The notes beneath the pieces were generated by a model, which did not search any database, was not told where the DNA came from, and saw only the letters and a list, made by a program, of their open reading frames with translations. A stretch of 64,000 bases of DNA, from positions 1,054,001 through 1,118,000 of the forward strand of contig NZ_CP069792.1 of the NCBI RefSeq assembly GCF_016894245.1, given 5' to 3'. The first letter of the stretch is position 1. Each line of letters opens with the position of its first letter. Made by a program: the position numbers and the translations under genes. This stretch comes from Corynebacterium kroppenstedtii (GTDB taxonomy: Bacteria > Actinomycetota > Actinomycetes > Mycobacteriales > Mycobacteriaceae). Of this stretch, positions 47,299 to 57,114 are shown piece after piece.

Positions 47299-47805
47299 CT
47301 ACTGGACGCGGGGCTGCTCTTGCTCGTCGTCGTCTTCGTCGTCATCATCGATGTCCAAGTGGACGTCGTGAACGGTGACGTTGACTTCGGTGACCTCGAG
47401 GCCAGTCATGGCTTCGACGGAAACGATGATGTTCTTGCGGATGGCCTCAGCGAGCTCGTGGATGGCAACACCGTACTCAGCAACGATGGAGATGTCGACG
47501 GCTGCCTGGCGGTCGCCTACCTCTACCGAAATACCTTGCTGGACGTTGACTCGGCCACCCGGGATGCGCTCACGCAAAGCGCCGACCATGCGGGCGGTGC
47601 CGCCACCGAGGTCGTGAACACCGGAAACTTCGCGGGCTGCCATGCCGGCGATCTTGGAGACAACTGTGTCTGCAACGACGGTCTGACCGTGCTCGGTCTG
47701 GAGGGCGGAGGAGTTGTCGCTTTGAGCCACGGATGAGGACTGTGATTTAGCGAGATCCTTGGAGCCCTTGCGGTCGTTGTTTTGTTTGTTGGACGAGTCG
47801 CTCAC
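47299..47805 (-). CDS. Asp23/Gls24 family envelope stress response protein
   Basis: The 168-residue product has a polar N-terminus (1-38) and a full Asp23 domain: VVADTVVSKIAGMAAREVSGV, VDISIVAEYGVAIHELAEAI, MTGLEVTEVNVTVHDVH (key segments). The tail is a run of Asp/Glu. Asp23 is an abundant membrane-associated protein linked to cell-envelope homeostasis in Gram-positive bacteria. GTG start with a strong AAGGAG. It heads the reverse-strand operon that ends at 43583. Confidence 0.9.
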   Translation of the reverse strand: MSDSSNKQNNDRKGSKDLAKSQSSSVAQSDNSSALQTEHGQTVVADTVVSKIAGMAAREVSGVHDLGGGTARMVGALRERIPGGRVNVQQGISVEVGDRQAAVDISIVAEYGVAIHELAEAIRKNIIVSVEAMTGLEVTEVNVTVHDVHLDIDDDDEDDDEQEQPRVQ

Positions 47806-49008
47806 GAAAATCTCCTTAAAGGATGGTTAGCTTCTAACATGATGGGGTGATCGGTGAAAAGTACTAAGCCTTACTTTGCCTGTTGAGATCATCCCAACAT
47901 GTTTAGTATAAATATGTTTTTGTGCCTTGTCCAGCTAAAACGTAGATTTTCTACCGAAGTTTGGCCACGTAAAACAACAAAATGGCCGCGAACCTGCAGT
48001 TGTAATCGGAACGTTATGTAATTTCTTCCCCGACCTACATAGCTGCCCTTATTGATAATGCCCTGGGGAGGGTATATCGAGACTATTGCCAATGGACGTA
48101 GCCGATGGTGAGCGGTGTTTGTGGTGCCGATGGTGAGCGGTGGCAAGGGAAGCAGTACGGCTTGGACGATGGTGCGTGCATACGATGCCACCGAGCGTCA
48201 TGTTCGTGGCGTTGATTGTCAGCTAACCGCATAGAGCTTTACCTGTGGTTATGTTTTTCCGCCTGGGGAAAGAGAGTTTGCGCATGGTCCGTAAACGTGT
48301 TTTAATACTCGGGTTGCTTTAACACGATGCACCCCGCAACACCGGAAAGTCCATCGTCTGCAGTGACAACCACGCAACGGCCTGTTTATACGCGTTATCA
48401 ACGTATGTCAGCCAGCGTGTGTTACGGCGCAGAGCGGAGGAAACTACCGATGACCGGTAAGGCATCGCTGGTGAAGTGAGCATGATCCACGGTGGTCAAA
48501 CTCCTCCGTAGTGCGCTCGGATTCGTATGGGCCCACGGCCCGCTACTACGACAACATGTGATGTCGCAGAGAATCTTAGGAAGCGTAACCGGCGGGATAA
48601 GACCGCGGTGCTGACTAGATGAGAAGGCGACACGCCCTCCACAGAACCGAGCCGGGAGCATGGCAAATACACAGCGGCAGTAGGAAAAAGACCGCAGCCC
48701 ATTCGTCGACAATATTGATGAAAAGCGGGTAGCGGAGCCTCTTTCCCTGCATTGATCCGATCCTGATCCTCACGCGGTCACGGCATAGAGACATGTCGGT
48801 CAGCGTGAAAAGCGACGGAGCGAGCCACGTGTAGCCGTGCGTTCGCACCGCTCAGTGGGGGGATCGTCATCACATGCACATACTGGCACTGTGCCGGCTT
48901 CCAAGCGGGCGTCAGCGCTGACGGACAATGTAAGTAAAGACAAGCAGATCCGGAATGACGCAGTACACGCTGCACCAGGAAGGATTGATGCTAGGAATGA
49001 GGACAAGC
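47806..49008. other. Unusually long gene-free region before the S10 operon
   Basis: About 1.2 kb without a supported gene. It contains the promoter region of the Asp23 operon at the left and a candidate S10 promoter at 48278. Short reverse frames (48191-47889, 48712-48422) lack start signals and family resemblance. It may hold a long S10 leader or an unrecognised RNA. Confidence 0.5.
48278..48306 (+). promoter_or_regulatory. Candidate S10 operon promoter
   Basis: TTGCGC (48278-48283) and TTTAAT (48301-48306) are spaced by exactly 17 bases. If used, the leader before rpsJ would be about 700 bases. Confidence 0.35.
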
Positions 49009-49314
49009 GTGGCGGGACAAAAAATCCGCATTAGGCTCAAGGCCTACGACCACGAGGCAATTGATGCCTCGGCGCGCAAGATCGTGGAGACGGTCACTCG
49101 TACCGGCGCAACTGTAGTTGGCCCGGTACCGCTGCCGACAGAAAAGAACGTTTACTGTGTTATTCGTTCTCCGCACAAATATAAGGACTCGCGTGAGCAC
49201 TTCGAGATGCGCACGCACAAGCGCCTGATCGACATCATCGACCCCACCCCGAAGACCGTTGACGCACTTATGCGCATCGACCTTCCGGCAAGCGTCGACG
49301 TGAACATTCAGTGA
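49009..49314 (+). CDS. rpsJ: 30S ribosomal protein S10
   Basis: S10 is part of the 30S head and, as NusE, works in transcription antitermination with NusB. The product has 101 residues starting [19 protein letters not shown] from GTG at 49009 after GAGGA. The frame is open 18 codons further up, but relatives start at this Val. It opens an uninterrupted S10 operon through rpsQ. Confidence 0.97.
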   Translation: MAGQKIRIRLKAYDHEAIDASARKIVETVTRTGATVVGPVPLPTEKNVYCVIRSPHKYKDSREHFEMRTHKRLIDIIDPTPKTVDALMRIDLPASVDVNIQ

Positions 49315-49340
49315 GCCTGGACCGTAGCGGAGAAGAATCA

Positions 49341-50000
49341 ATGAGTGAAAATCAGATCAAGGGCATTCTGGGCACCAAGCTCGGCATGACCCAGGTCTTC
49401 GACGAAGACAACCGCGTTGTGCCGGTCACCGTCGTCGAAGCAGGGCCGTGCGTCGTGACCCAGATTCGCACCGAAGAAAAGGATGGCTACAGCGCCATCC
49501 AGATCGCCTATGGCGATATTGACCCCCGTAAAGTAAACAAGCCACAAAGCGGCCACTTCGCAAAAGCCGGAGTGACACCACGTCGCTACGTCACCGAAAT
49601 CCGCATGGATGACGTCCTGTCCGACTACGAAGTCGGACAGGACGTCACCGTCGAGCTTTTCGGCGATGTCAAGTTTGTCGACGTCACCGGCACTACCCGC
49701 GGCCACGGCTTCGCCGGCGCAATGAAGCGCCACGGCTTCGCCGGCCAGGGCGCTGCCCACGGTAACCAGGCAGCCCACCGCCGCGTCGGCGGCATCGGCG
49801 CCTGCGCCACCCCGGGCCGCGTCTTCAAGGGCACCCGCATGGCTGGCCGCATGGGTAATAATCGCGTCACCACACAGAACCTCAAGCTGTTCAAGGTGGA
49901 TGCTGACTCGAACCTGCTCCTCATTAAGGGCGCAGTTCCCGGCATCCGTGGTGGCCTCGTTACCGTCAAAACCGCAGTGAAGGGCGGTGCACACGCATGA
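49341..50000 (+). CDS. rplC: 50S ribosomal protein L3
   Basis: L3 helps start 50S assembly and reaches the peptidyl transferase centre. The 219-residue product starts [18 protein letters not shown] and contains the loop [17 protein letters not shown], with the Gln that is methylated in many bacteria. ATG at 49341 after GGAGAAG. It overlaps rplD by 4 bases. Confidence 0.98.
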   Translation: MSENQIKGILGTKLGMTQVFDEDNRVVPVTVVEAGPCVVTQIRTEEKDGYSAIQIAYGDIDPRKVNKPQSGHFAKAGVTPRRYVTEIRMDDVLSDYEVGQDVTVELFGDVKFVDVTGTTRGHGFAGAMKRHGFAGQGAAHGNQAAHRRVGGIGACATPGRVFKGTRMAGRMGNNRVTTQNLKLFKVDADSNLLLIKGAVPGIRGGLVTVKTAVKGGAHA

Positions 50001-50656
50001 GCAATTTAACGCTAGATGTCCACACCGCTGATGGATCCACCAACGGCACCGTTGAGCTGCCGTCGTCCGTGTTCGACGTCGAGGTCAGCACCCCGCTGCT
50101 GCACCAAGTTGTCACCGCACAGTTGGCAGCCCGTCGGCAGGGCACCCACGCCACCAAGACCCGCGGCCAGGTCCGCGGTGGTGGCCGAAAGCCTTACCGT
50201 CAGAAGGGAACGGGTCGTGCCCGCCAAGGGTCCATCCGTGCGCCCCAGTTCACCGGCGGTGGCACTGTTCATGGCCCGCAGCCGCGTGACTATGACCAGC
50301 GCACGCCTAAGAAAATGAAGGCAGCCGCACTGCGCGGCGCTCTGTCCGACCGGGCTCGTCACGACCGCATTCACGTGGTTGAGGACCTCGTCCCAGGACA
50401 GACACCCTCAACGAAAGCCGCTCGTACGTTCATCGAGCGCCTCACAGACCGGAAGTCGGTACTCGTTGTGCTCGGTCGCGAGGACGTCAACTCCATCAAG
50501 AGTGCGCGTAACCTCCCGAACGTTCACATCCTGCCGAGCGACCAGTTGAACACCTACGACGTCCTCAACTCGGACGACCTCGTGTTCTCTGTCGAGGCCC
50601 TCAACGCCTTCATTGAGCGCGCTACCGGCGCCGAGACGAAGGAGGAGAGCAAGTGA
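49997..50656 (+). CDS. rplD: 50S ribosomal protein L4
   Basis: L4 lines the peptide exit tunnel and in some bacteria represses the S10 operon. The 219-residue product includes the tunnel loop [22 protein letters not shown] (key residues [13 protein letters not shown]), where macrolide-resistance changes occur; it looks unaltered. It overlaps both neighbours by 4 bases. Confidence 0.98.
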   Translation: MSNLTLDVHTADGSTNGTVELPSSVFDVEVSTPLLHQVVTAQLAARRQGTHATKTRGQVRGGGRKPYRQKGTGRARQGSIRAPQFTGGGTVHGPQPRDYDQRTPKKMKAAALRGALSDRARHDRIHVVEDLVPGQTPSTKAARTFIERLTDRKSVLVVLGREDVNSIKSARNLPNVHILPSDQLNTYDVLNSDDLVFSVEALNAFIERATGAETKEESK

Positions 50657-50958
50657 GCGACTTAAATAACCCCCGCGACATCATCATCGCACCGGTTGTC
50701 TCCGAGAAGTCCTACGGTCTGATGGAGCAAGGCACTTACACCTTCCTCGTCCGCCCGGACTCCAACAAGACACAAATCAAGATCGCCGTGGAAAAGATCT
50801 TCGGCGTGAAGGTTTCCAGCGTCAACACCCTCAACCGTGAGGGCAAGACCAAGCGCACCCGCTTCGGCTACGGCCGTCGCAAGTCAACCAAGCGCGCAAT
50901 GGTGACGCTGGCAGCCGGTAGTGATCCCATCGACATCTTCGGCGGTTCTGCCTCCTAA
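50653..50958 (+). CDS. rplW: 50S ribosomal protein L23
   Basis: L23 lies at the tunnel exit and docks trigger factor and SRP. The 101-residue product has [15 protein letters not shown] at the start and [20 protein letters not shown]. It overlaps rplD by 4 bases and precedes rplB by 22. Confidence 0.98.
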   Translation: MSDLNNPRDIIIAPVVSEKSYGLMEQGTYTFLVRPDSNKTQIKIAVEKIFGVKVSSVNTLNREGKTKRTRFGYGRRKSTKRAMVTLAAGSDPIDIFGGSAS

Positions 50959-50980
50959 GGCGGACAGTTAGGACTAAGTC

Positions 50981-51823
50981 ATGGCTATTCGTAAATACAA
51001 GCCGACTACGCCGGGTCGCCGCCAGAGCTCTGTCTCCGGGTTCGATGAGCTCACTCGCTCTACCCCTGAGAAGTCTCTGCTGCGCCCGCTGCACAAGACC
51101 GGTGGCCGCAACGTACACGGCCACATCACCACACGCCACAAGGGCGGTGGACACAAACGCCAGTACCGTCTGATCGACTTCCGTCGTAACGACAAAGACG
51201 GTGTGCCAGCGAAGGTCGCTCACATCGAGTACGACCCGAACCGCACGGCCAACATCGCGCTCCTGCACTACTTCGATGGCGAAAAGCGCTACATCATTGC
51301 GCCTCGCAATCTGAAGCAGGGCACCGTTGTTGAATCCGGCGCCAACGCTGACATCAAGGTGGGCAATAACCTGCCGCTGCGCAACATCCCGACCGGTACA
51401 ACCATCCACGCTGTGGAGCTCAAGCCAGGTGGCGGCGCCAAGCTCGCCCGCTCCGCTGGTTCCTCCATTCAGCTGCTGGGTAAGGAAGGCAAATACGCCA
51501 TCCTGCGTATGCCGTCCTCCGAAATTCGTCGTGTTGACGCGCGTTGCCGCGCCACCGTCGGTGAGGTCGGAAACGCTGACCAGATCAACATTCGATGGGG
51601 CAAAGCCGGCCGTATGCGCTGGAAGGGCGTCCGCCCAACCGTCCGTGGTGTCGTCATGAACCCCGTCGACCACCCACACGGTGGTGGCGAAGGCAAGTCC
51701 TCCGGTGGACGCCACCCGGTTTCCCCGTGGGGCCAGCCAGAGGGACGTACCCGCAAGCCAAACCGCCCGAGCGATGGCCTGATCGTGCGCCGCCGCCGCA
51801 GCAACAAGAACAAGAAGCGCTAA
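50981..51823 (+). CDS. rplB: 50S ribosomal protein L2
   Basis: L2 is a core 50S protein needed for subunit joining and peptidyl transfer. The 280-residue product starts [14 protein letters not shown] and contains [10 protein letters not shown] with the conserved His of the catalytic region. Normal length; within the S10 operon. Confidence 0.98.
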   Translation: MAIRKYKPTTPGRRQSSVSGFDELTRSTPEKSLLRPLHKTGGRNVHGHITTRHKGGGHKRQYRLIDFRRNDKDGVPAKVAHIEYDPNRTANIALLHYFDGEKRYIIAPRNLKQGTVVESGANADIKVGNNLPLRNIPTGTTIHAVELKPGGGAKLARSAGSSIQLLGKEGKYAILRMPSSEIRRVDARCRATVGEVGNADQINIRWGKAGRMRWKGVRPTVRGVVMNPVDHPHGGGEGKSSGGRHPVSPWGQPEGRTRKPNRPSDGLIVRRRRSNKNKKR

Positions 51824-51839
51824 AAGGAGGTAGTTGAGA

Positions 51840-52118
51840 ATGCCACGTAGCCTCAAGAAAGGCCCCTTCGTCGACGAACACCTCCTTTCGAAGGTGGACG
51901 CACAGAACGACAAGGGCACCAAACAAGTCATCAAGACATGGTCTCGCCGTTCCACCATCCTTCCCGATTTCATCGGCCACACCTTCGCCGTCCACGACGG
52001 CCGCAAGCACGTGCCGGTGTTCATCGACGACTCCATGGTGGGCCACAAGCTCGGCGAGTTCGCCCCAACCAAGACCTTCAAGGGTCACGTCAAGGACGAT
52101 AAGAAGGGACGTCGATAA
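51840..52118 (+). CDS. rpsS: 30S ribosomal protein S19
   Basis: S19 contacts the A-site tRNA side of the 30S head. The product has 92 residues starting [15 protein letters not shown] from ATG at 51840. AAAAGGAGG lies 10 bases upstream and decides the start over a frame two codons longer. Confidence 0.98.
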   Translation: MPRSLKKGPFVDEHLLSKVDAQNDKGTKQVIKTWSRRSTILPDFIGHTFAVHDGRKHVPVFIDDSMVGHKLGEFAPTKTFKGHVKDDKKGRR

Positions 52119-52121
52119 GCA

Positions 52122-52484
52122 ATGGCTGATACCGTAACGTCAGCACGCGCCACCGCCCGCTACGTCCGCGTCACCCCGATGAAGGCCCGCCGCGTTATCG
52201 ACACCGTGCGCGGAAAGTCCGTCGAGGAAGCACTTGACATCCTCAAGTACGCTCCCCAGTCGGCCTCCGAACCGGTGTACAAAGTTGTGGCCTCCGCCGC
52301 AGCGAACGCGGAAAACAACTTCGGCCTGGACCGCAACAGCCTCGTCATCGCACAGGCTTGGGCCGACGAAGGACCGACCATGCGGCGTTTCCGCCCACGC
52401 GCACAAGGACGCGCATTCCATGTCCGCAAGCGCACCAGCCACATCACCGTGGTCGTCGAAAGCCAGAAGGGAAGTGCTCAGTAG
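52122..52484 (+). CDS. rplV: 50S ribosomal protein L22
   Basis: L22 forms the tunnel constriction with L4. The 120-residue product contains [18 protein letters not shown] and ends in [14 protein letters not shown]. It overlaps rpsC by one base (TAGTG). Confidence 0.98.
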   Translation: MADTVTSARATARYVRVTPMKARRVIDTVRGKSVEEALDILKYAPQSASEPVYKVVASAAANAENNFGLDRNSLVIAQAWADEGPTMRRFRPRAQGRAFHVRKRTSHITVVVESQKGSAQ

Positions 52485-53233
52485 TGGGACAGAAAATTCA
52501 CCCCTACGGCCTCCGGCTGGGAATCACCTCTGAGTGGCGCTCACGCTGGTACGCCGACAAGCAGTACGCCGATTACCTCGCTGAAGACATCAAGATCCGC
52601 GACTTCCTCTCCAAGGGACTTGAGCGCGCCGGTATCGCCGATGTTGTCATCGAGCGCACCCGTGACCGCGTCCGTGTAGACATCCACACCGCGCGCCCCG
52701 GCATCGTGATCGGCCGCCGTGGAGCCGAAGCTGACCGCATCCGCGGGAAGCTGGAAAAGCTCACCGGCAAGCAGGTTCAGCTGAACATCCTTGAAGTCAA
52801 GAATGTGGACGCCTCCGCCCAGTTGGTTGCGCAGTCCATTGCTGAGCAGCTGTCCAACCGTGTCGCGTTCCGTCGCGCCATGCGTAAAGCCATCCAGGGC
52901 GCTATGCGCCAGCCACAGGTCAAGGGCATCAAGGTTGTGTGCTCCGGCCGCCTGGGTGGTGCCGAAATGGGTCGCACCGAGCGCTACCACGAGGGACGCG
53001 TTCCGCTGCACACCCTGCGCGCTGAAATCGACTACGGCACCTTCGAAGCCCACACCACCTTCGGACGCATCGGCGTCAAGGTGTGGATCTACAAGGGCGA
53101 CGTTGTCGGTGGGCGCCGTGAAAGCTTGATCAACGCTCGCGACGGTCGTGGCAGCCGCCGTGGCCGCAACGACCGCCCGCACCGTGGTGGCGGACGTCGT
53201 CGCCGCGCCGCAGAGCAGAAGCAGGAGGGCTAA
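52484..53233 (+). CDS. rpsC: 30S ribosomal protein S3
   Basis: S3 forms the mRNA entry site and has helicase activity with S4 and S5. The 249-residue product starts [15 protein letters not shown], contains the [17 protein letters not shown] and ends in a basic Arg-rich tail. GTG at 52484 overlaps the rplV stop. Confidence 0.97.
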   Translation: MGQKIHPYGLRLGITSEWRSRWYADKQYADYLAEDIKIRDFLSKGLERAGIADVVIERTRDRVRVDIHTARPGIVIGRRGAEADRIRGKLEKLTGKQVQLNILEVKNVDASAQLVAQSIAEQLSNRVAFRRAMRKAIQGAMRQPQVKGIKVVCSGRLGGAEMGRTERYHEGRVPLHTLRAEIDYGTFEAHTTFGRIGVKVWIYKGDVVGGRRESLINARDGRGSRRGRNDRPHRGGGRRRRAAEQKQEG

Positions 53234-53235
53234 AC

Positions 53236-53652
53236 ATGCTTATCCCTAAGCGCGTTAAGTACCGCCGCCAGCACCGGCCCACTCGACGTGGTGTGTCGAA
53301 AGGCGGCAACCGCGTGACCTTCGGTGATTACGGTGTTCAGGCCCTCGAGCCCGCCTACATCACCAACCGCCAGATTGAGGCAGCCCGTATCGCTATTAAC
53401 CGCCACGTCAAGCGTGGCGGCAAGGTATGGATCAACATTTTCCCGGATCGCCCCCTGACCCAGAAGCCACTCGGTGTGCGCATGGGTTCCGGTAAAGGCC
53501 CCGTCGAAAAGTGGATTGCCAACGTCAAGCCAGGCCGCATCTTGTTCGAAATGAGCTACCCCAGCGAAGAGGTCGCCCTGGAGGCACTCCGTCGCGCAGG
53601 TGCGAAGCTCCCGTGCAAGGTACGCATCGTCAAGAAGGAGGACCAGTTCTAA
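53236..53652 (+). CDS. rplP: 50S ribosomal protein L16
   Basis: L16 organises the A-site region of the 50S. The 138-residue product starts [15 protein letters not shown] and carries [18 protein letters not shown] and [11 protein letters not shown]. It overlaps rpmC by one base (TAATG). Confidence 0.98.
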   Translation: MLIPKRVKYRRQHRPTRRGVSKGGNRVTFGDYGVQALEPAYITNRQIEAARIAINRHVKRGGKVWINIFPDRPLTQKPLGVRMGSGKGPVEKWIANVKPGRILFEMSYPSEEVALEALRRAGAKLPCKVRIVKKEDQF

Positions 53653-53882
53653 TGGCTACCGGAACACCGGCCCATGAGCTCCGTGAGCTCTCTGCTGAAG
53701 AACTCACCACGCGCCTCCACGAGGCGAAGGAAGAACTGTTCAACCTTCGCTTCCAGAACGCAACTGGCCAGCTGACCAACAACCGCCGCCTCGGAACGGT
53801 GAAGCGCGACATCGCTCGCATCCACACCGTCATCCGCGAACGCGAACTGGGCCTGTCCAGCGCTCCGGGAGATGAGGCGTAA
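53652..53882 (+). CDS. rpmC: 50S ribosomal protein L29
   Basis: L29 is a two-helix protein at the tunnel exit. The 76-residue product has [21 protein letters not shown] and [12 protein letters not shown] (key parts). ATG at 53652 overlaps the rplP stop; an upstream in-frame extension would run through rplP. It overlaps rpsQ by one base. Confidence 0.97.
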   Translation: MATGTPAHELRELSAEELTTRLHEAKEELFNLRFQNATGQLTNNRRLGTVKRDIARIHTVIRERELGLSSAPGDEA

Positions 53883-54163
53883 TGAGTGAGGCAACCGTGA
53901 ACGACAAGAAGAAAAAGGGCATCCAGAAGGTCCGCATCGGCTACGTCGTCTCTGACAAAATGCAGAAGACCATCGTGGTTGAGCTCGAAGACCGCAACCA
54001 GCACGCCCTTTACGGCAAGACCATCCGCACCACCTCCAAGGTGAAGGTGCACGACGAAAACGAGACCGCTGGCGTGGGCGACCGCGTCCGCATCGAGGAG
54101 TGCCGCCCGCTGTCGGCGAACAAGCACTTCCGTCTCGTCGAAATCCTGGAGAAGGCCAAGTAG
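53882..54163 (+). CDS. rpsQ: 30S ribosomal protein S17
   Basis: S17 is an early-binding 30S protein with an OB fold. The 93-residue product has [16 protein letters not shown] sequence ([17 protein letters not shown]) and [20 protein letters not shown]. It ends the S10 operon here: a terminator follows and the usual rplN is not next. Confidence 0.98.
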   Translation: MSEATVNDKKKKGIQKVRIGYVVSDKMQKTIVVELEDRNQHALYGKTIRTTSKVKVHDENETAGVGDRVRIEECRPLSANKHFRLVEILEKAK

Positions 54164-54195
54164 TCTTCCCGTAAGGGCAGATCGCCCTTGGTACC

Positions 54196-54226
54196 ACCGC
54201 GTCTGTGTTATGCAGGCGCGGTTTTC
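54196..54226 (+). terminator. Intrinsic terminator of the S10 operon
   Basis: ACCGCG with CTG pairs with CAGGCGCGGT (one bulge) around a TGTTATG loop, followed by TTTC. Confidence 0.7.
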
Positions 54227-54307
54227 GTATTTCTACCCCCGGCGTTTCCCATGGCCGCCCTGCTTGCGGCCTTAATTCCCTCGGCGACCCGGTTGCGATT
54301 CCGGCCT

Positions 54308-54340
54308 AGCAGGGTTTTACGACAAAAAGTGTGTCCACCG
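54308..54340. repeat. Second copy of the IS terminal sequence
   Basis: CAGGGTTTTACGACAAAAAG then GTGTCCACCGG closely matches the IS relic end at 7868. A partial third match (GGGGTTATACGACC) follows at 54393-54406. No transposase is present here. Confidence 0.5.
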
Positions 54341-54560
54341 GCTCCTTCTTCCGTGTGTCGGTGCTTCGCACCCCAGGAATTGGGTCCTTCCTGGGGTTAT
54401 ACGACCGAAGGCGGTGCGGACAGAATCCTGGAGGATTTGATCCCACGACTAACCGTAAATACACCTTCGGAAGAGAAAAAAGCGGCCTAGCATGGGCATA
54501 TAGACAGACCGTTACTTCAACCACGCTGTCACGTCAACAAGGAGAAGCAGTCAACAACTC

Positions 54561-55364
54561 ATGCACTTCAGCATCGCAACCGTTAGCCTTCCCGGAACCC
54601 TCGACGCCAAACTTCGCGCCGCTGCTAAAGCCGGTTTTGATGGGGTCGAACTCTTCGTCCCGGACATTGAAGAAAGCCCAATGACCTTGAACGACATCAC
54701 GTCGTTAATGGACGAGTTGGGCCTCACATGTGACCTCTACCAGCCGGTCAAGAACCTCTTGAGCGTCAAGGACAAGGAGTTCCAGCACGGGCTCCGACGC
54801 TGCGAGACAGCGCTCGCCCACGCTAAGCAGCTTGGCACCACGACGATCCTGGTCTGTTCCAACACCGACTCGGCTTCGGTCGATAGTGACGAGGTCCGCG
54901 TAGATCAGCTCCGCCAGATCGGTAAACTGGCGGCAAAGCAGAGCATGCGCGTCGCGTTCGAAGCTCTAGCGTGGGGACGGTTCGTGTCCACGTTCGCCCA
55001 CGCCTACGACATCGTTCGACAAGTGGATTTGCCTAATGTCGGCGTGTGCCTGGATAGTTTCCACATGCTGGCCCTCGGCGAGGATCCGTCGGTGATTGAT
55101 TCTGTGGATCCCTCCACACTGTTCTTTGTTCAACTTGCCGACGCCCCACGCCTGGACATGCCCATCAAGGAGCTGTCACGCCACCATCGCCTGTGGCCAG
55201 GGCACGGCGAGCTGCCCGTGAAAGAATGTCTGGCTAAGGCTCTCAACGTGGGGTACAGCGGGCCGGTGTCGCTGGAGATTTTCAACGACTCGCTCGATCA
55301 TGACGATCCGGAAGCTGCGGCTACCGACGCTTACCAAGCGCTCGTTAACGTGGCGCGGAACTAG
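54561..55364 (+). CDS. 3-dehydroshikimate dehydratase (QsuB N-terminal-domain type)
   Basis: The enzyme converts 3-dehydroshikimate to protocatechuate (3,4-dihydroxybenzoate). The 267-residue TIM barrel starts FSIATVSLPGTLDAKLRAAA and shows AGFDGVELF, AFEALAWGRFV, GVCLDSFHML, FVQLADAPRLDMP, RHHRLWPGHGE and SLEIFND, which supply the Glu, Asp, His and Glu metal ligands of this family. It closely follows the pattern of the first domain of corynebacterial QsuB but lacks the second, dioxygenase-like domain. It may serve quinate use or supply a catechol acid; the siderophore genes nearby make the latter worth noting. ACAAGGAG lies upstream. Confidence 0.82.
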   Translation: MHFSIATVSLPGTLDAKLRAAAKAGFDGVELFVPDIEESPMTLNDITSLMDELGLTCDLYQPVKNLLSVKDKEFQHGLRRCETALAHAKQLGTTTILVCSNTDSASVDSDEVRVDQLRQIGKLAAKQSMRVAFEALAWGRFVSTFAHAYDIVRQVDLPNVGVCLDSFHMLALGEDPSVIDSVDPSTLFFVQLADAPRLDMPIKELSRHHRLWPGHGELPVKECLAKALNVGYSGPVSLEIFNDSLDHDDPEAAATDAYQALVNVARN

Positions 55365-55433
55365 ACCGCGAAATTAGAGCGTCGAACTACAAAACCGTAG
55401 AACCGTGTTGTCTCGCCCTCGGTAGCGTCCCTT

Positions 55434-56333
55434 TTACGCGGTATTCCGGGAGTGACGGGTTGTTGCGACAACGGCAAGTAGTCCAGCCACCACCATCACA
55501 CCGATAAACCATATTCCGGACATTGCCATCGCGGAGCTGGCGTCGGTAAGTGACAGGTTATTGGCTAGCGCGCCCCCATTGAGCGCTATTTCGGCCTCGA
55601 TCACGTGGGTCACCGGGTTGTTTCGCGCAAACCATTGAAGACCTGAAACAAACGCGGTTGCGGGGACGAACCCTGCAGAGAGAAACAGCGCGACCATGAA
55701 GAGGGGCGTGACAATCATGGTGGCATCGGGGCTAGCTGCTCCGAATCCGAGTGCGAGCACCAGTGTGGCTGTGAAGAGTGCCCCGCCGATGACGGCGATG
55801 AGTAGCCAGAGTGCCGCCGACCACGTGTGGATCCGCATCCCGAACACGAAGGAGGCCACAAGTGCGGGGATACTGGCGAGAATTGTGCGCAGGAAGCTGA
55901 ATAACCACTCCCCGGCGATCAGTGGTCGGATCCCGCTGGCGCTGGTGGAGACCCGTGCGACGATTCCGGATTGGCGTTCGCGCACGATCTCCGCACTATT
56001 CGCGGGGATGTAGAGCCATTGCGACCCCAGGATGAGCATGAGGCACAGGGGCAGCAGGTCAATTTTGTCGAGCCCCTGGACCTTGGCGATGAGGTCGCCA
56101 AATAGTGCCCACTGGAAAACAATCATCAACATGGGGGTGAAGATTGTGCTCAGCAGGGAGGCGCGGGTGCGGACGAAACGTCGGAAGAGACGGATGGTGT
56201 GGGCCCAGCTGGCGTGTGCTCGTCGCGGAGATGACTCTGTGGCCGATGATTGGGGGGTGGTGGCAGGTGTCGTCGTCGACGATGGGGCTGCGGAGGACGA
56301 CGACGTGATAGACGGTGCGGGTGTGTTAGACAT
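55434..56333 (-). CDS. ABC-2 type exporter permease (DrrC-like)
   Basis: The 299-residue product has a Ser/Thr/Pro-rich N-terminus (1-40) then six membrane helices of the ABC-2 family, with IPANSAEIVRERQSGIVARV, the conserved loop before helix 3, and GFVPATAF. It overlaps the second permease gene by 8 bases. With the adjacent permease and ATPase it forms a DrrABC-like exporter that may move a siderophore or lipid; substrate unknown. Confidence 0.8.
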   Translation of the reverse strand: MSNTPAPSITSSSSAAPSSTTTPATTPQSSATESSPRRAHASWAHTIRLFRRFVRTRASLLSTIFTPMLMIVFQWALFGDLIAKVQGLDKIDLLPLCLMLILGSQWLYIPANSAEIVRERQSGIVARVSTSASGIRPLIAGEWLFSFLRTILASIPALVASFVFGMRIHTWSAALWLLIAVIGGALFTATLVLALGFGAASPDATMIVTPLFMVALFLSAGFVPATAFVSGLQWFARNNPVTHVIEAEIALNGGALANNLSLTDASSAMAMSGIWFIGVMVVAGLLAVVATTRHSRNTA

Positions 56334-57114
56334 GGGACTTCCTCGATATTGCTGCGAGAAAACCGTATATTCCCGCGAATAAGAAGACGATGATCCAGCA
56401 AAGTGCCTCGATACCGGTGGATCCGGGTGATTGGCCGTTGATCAGCAGCCGAGCTGCGTCAACCATGGTGGAGAGCGGTAAGTGCTCAATGACAGGGCGG
56501 ACACCATTGGGGAGGGCCACCGCCGGGACAAAAGCAGTGGATAGCATGACGATGGGAATTGTCAGCCCCTGGAACATCAGCGATGTGCTGACCGGTCGAT
56601 GTGCGAGAAGGCAGAGACCGTCGGCAATGGCACTGACGGATACTGCAGTACCGATTGTCAGGAGAATAAGAAGCACGAGGTCGATAGCACTTCCGTGGAA
56701 TCGTGCGCCGATAAGGACGGTGAGTACGAGGACGGGCACGATGGAGATAGCTCCGCGGGTGAGGTCAGCAAGCAACCGCCCGGCAACGAGCGACCAGTTG
56801 GGTGCGGGCATGGTACGGATTCGTGCGTGTATTCCGTCTTCGGCGTCTTGGGCGACGGCCAGCGAGGAGCCTCCGGCGGTGAAGATGAGTCCTTGGAGAA
56901 CACCGGCAGGGAGGAGGAATGTCGCGTAGCTAATTCCGAAGTTGTCGGTGGCCCGTGAGAATGCCCCGTAAAAAATGGCGATGAATATCGCGGGAATAAC
57001 AAAAATGGAGGGGAGCACTGATTTGTTCCGGATGACGCGTTTAAAGTCGCGTGACCACACTGACTTGATGGCCGCCGAACTGCTCATCGAGGGAGTCGAG
57101 TATCCGCTGCTCAT
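56326..57114 (-). CDS. ABC-2 type exporter permease (DrrB-like)
   Basis: The 262-residue product has six membrane helices and the ABC-2 loop (AQDAEDGIHARIRTMP; VAGRLLADLTRG). VLPSIFVIPAIFIAIFYGAF is the first helix. It overlaps the ATPase gene by 4 bases and the other permease by 8, so the three are co-translated. Confidence 0.82.
   Translation of the reverse strand: MSSGYSTPSMSSSAAIKSVWSRDFKRVIRNKSVLPSIFVIPAIFIAIFYGAFSRATDNFGISYATFLLPAGVLQGLIFTAGGSSLAVAQDAEDGIHARIRTMPAPNWSLVAGRLLADLTRGAISIVPVLVLTVLIGARFHGSAIDLVLLILLTIGTAVSVSAIADGLCLLAHRPVSTSLMFQGLTIPIVMLSTAFVPAVALPNGVRPVIEHLPLSTMVDAARLLINGQSPGSTGIEALCWIIVFLFAGIYGFLAAISRKSHV

Noticed and set aside
47889..48191. Reverse frame upstream of the Asp23 operon
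   Set aside because: Overlaps the promoter region of the operon and has no start signal or motif.
48422..48712. Reverse frame in the gene-free S10 upstream region
   Set aside because: No ribosome-binding site; composition resembles random high-GC DNA.
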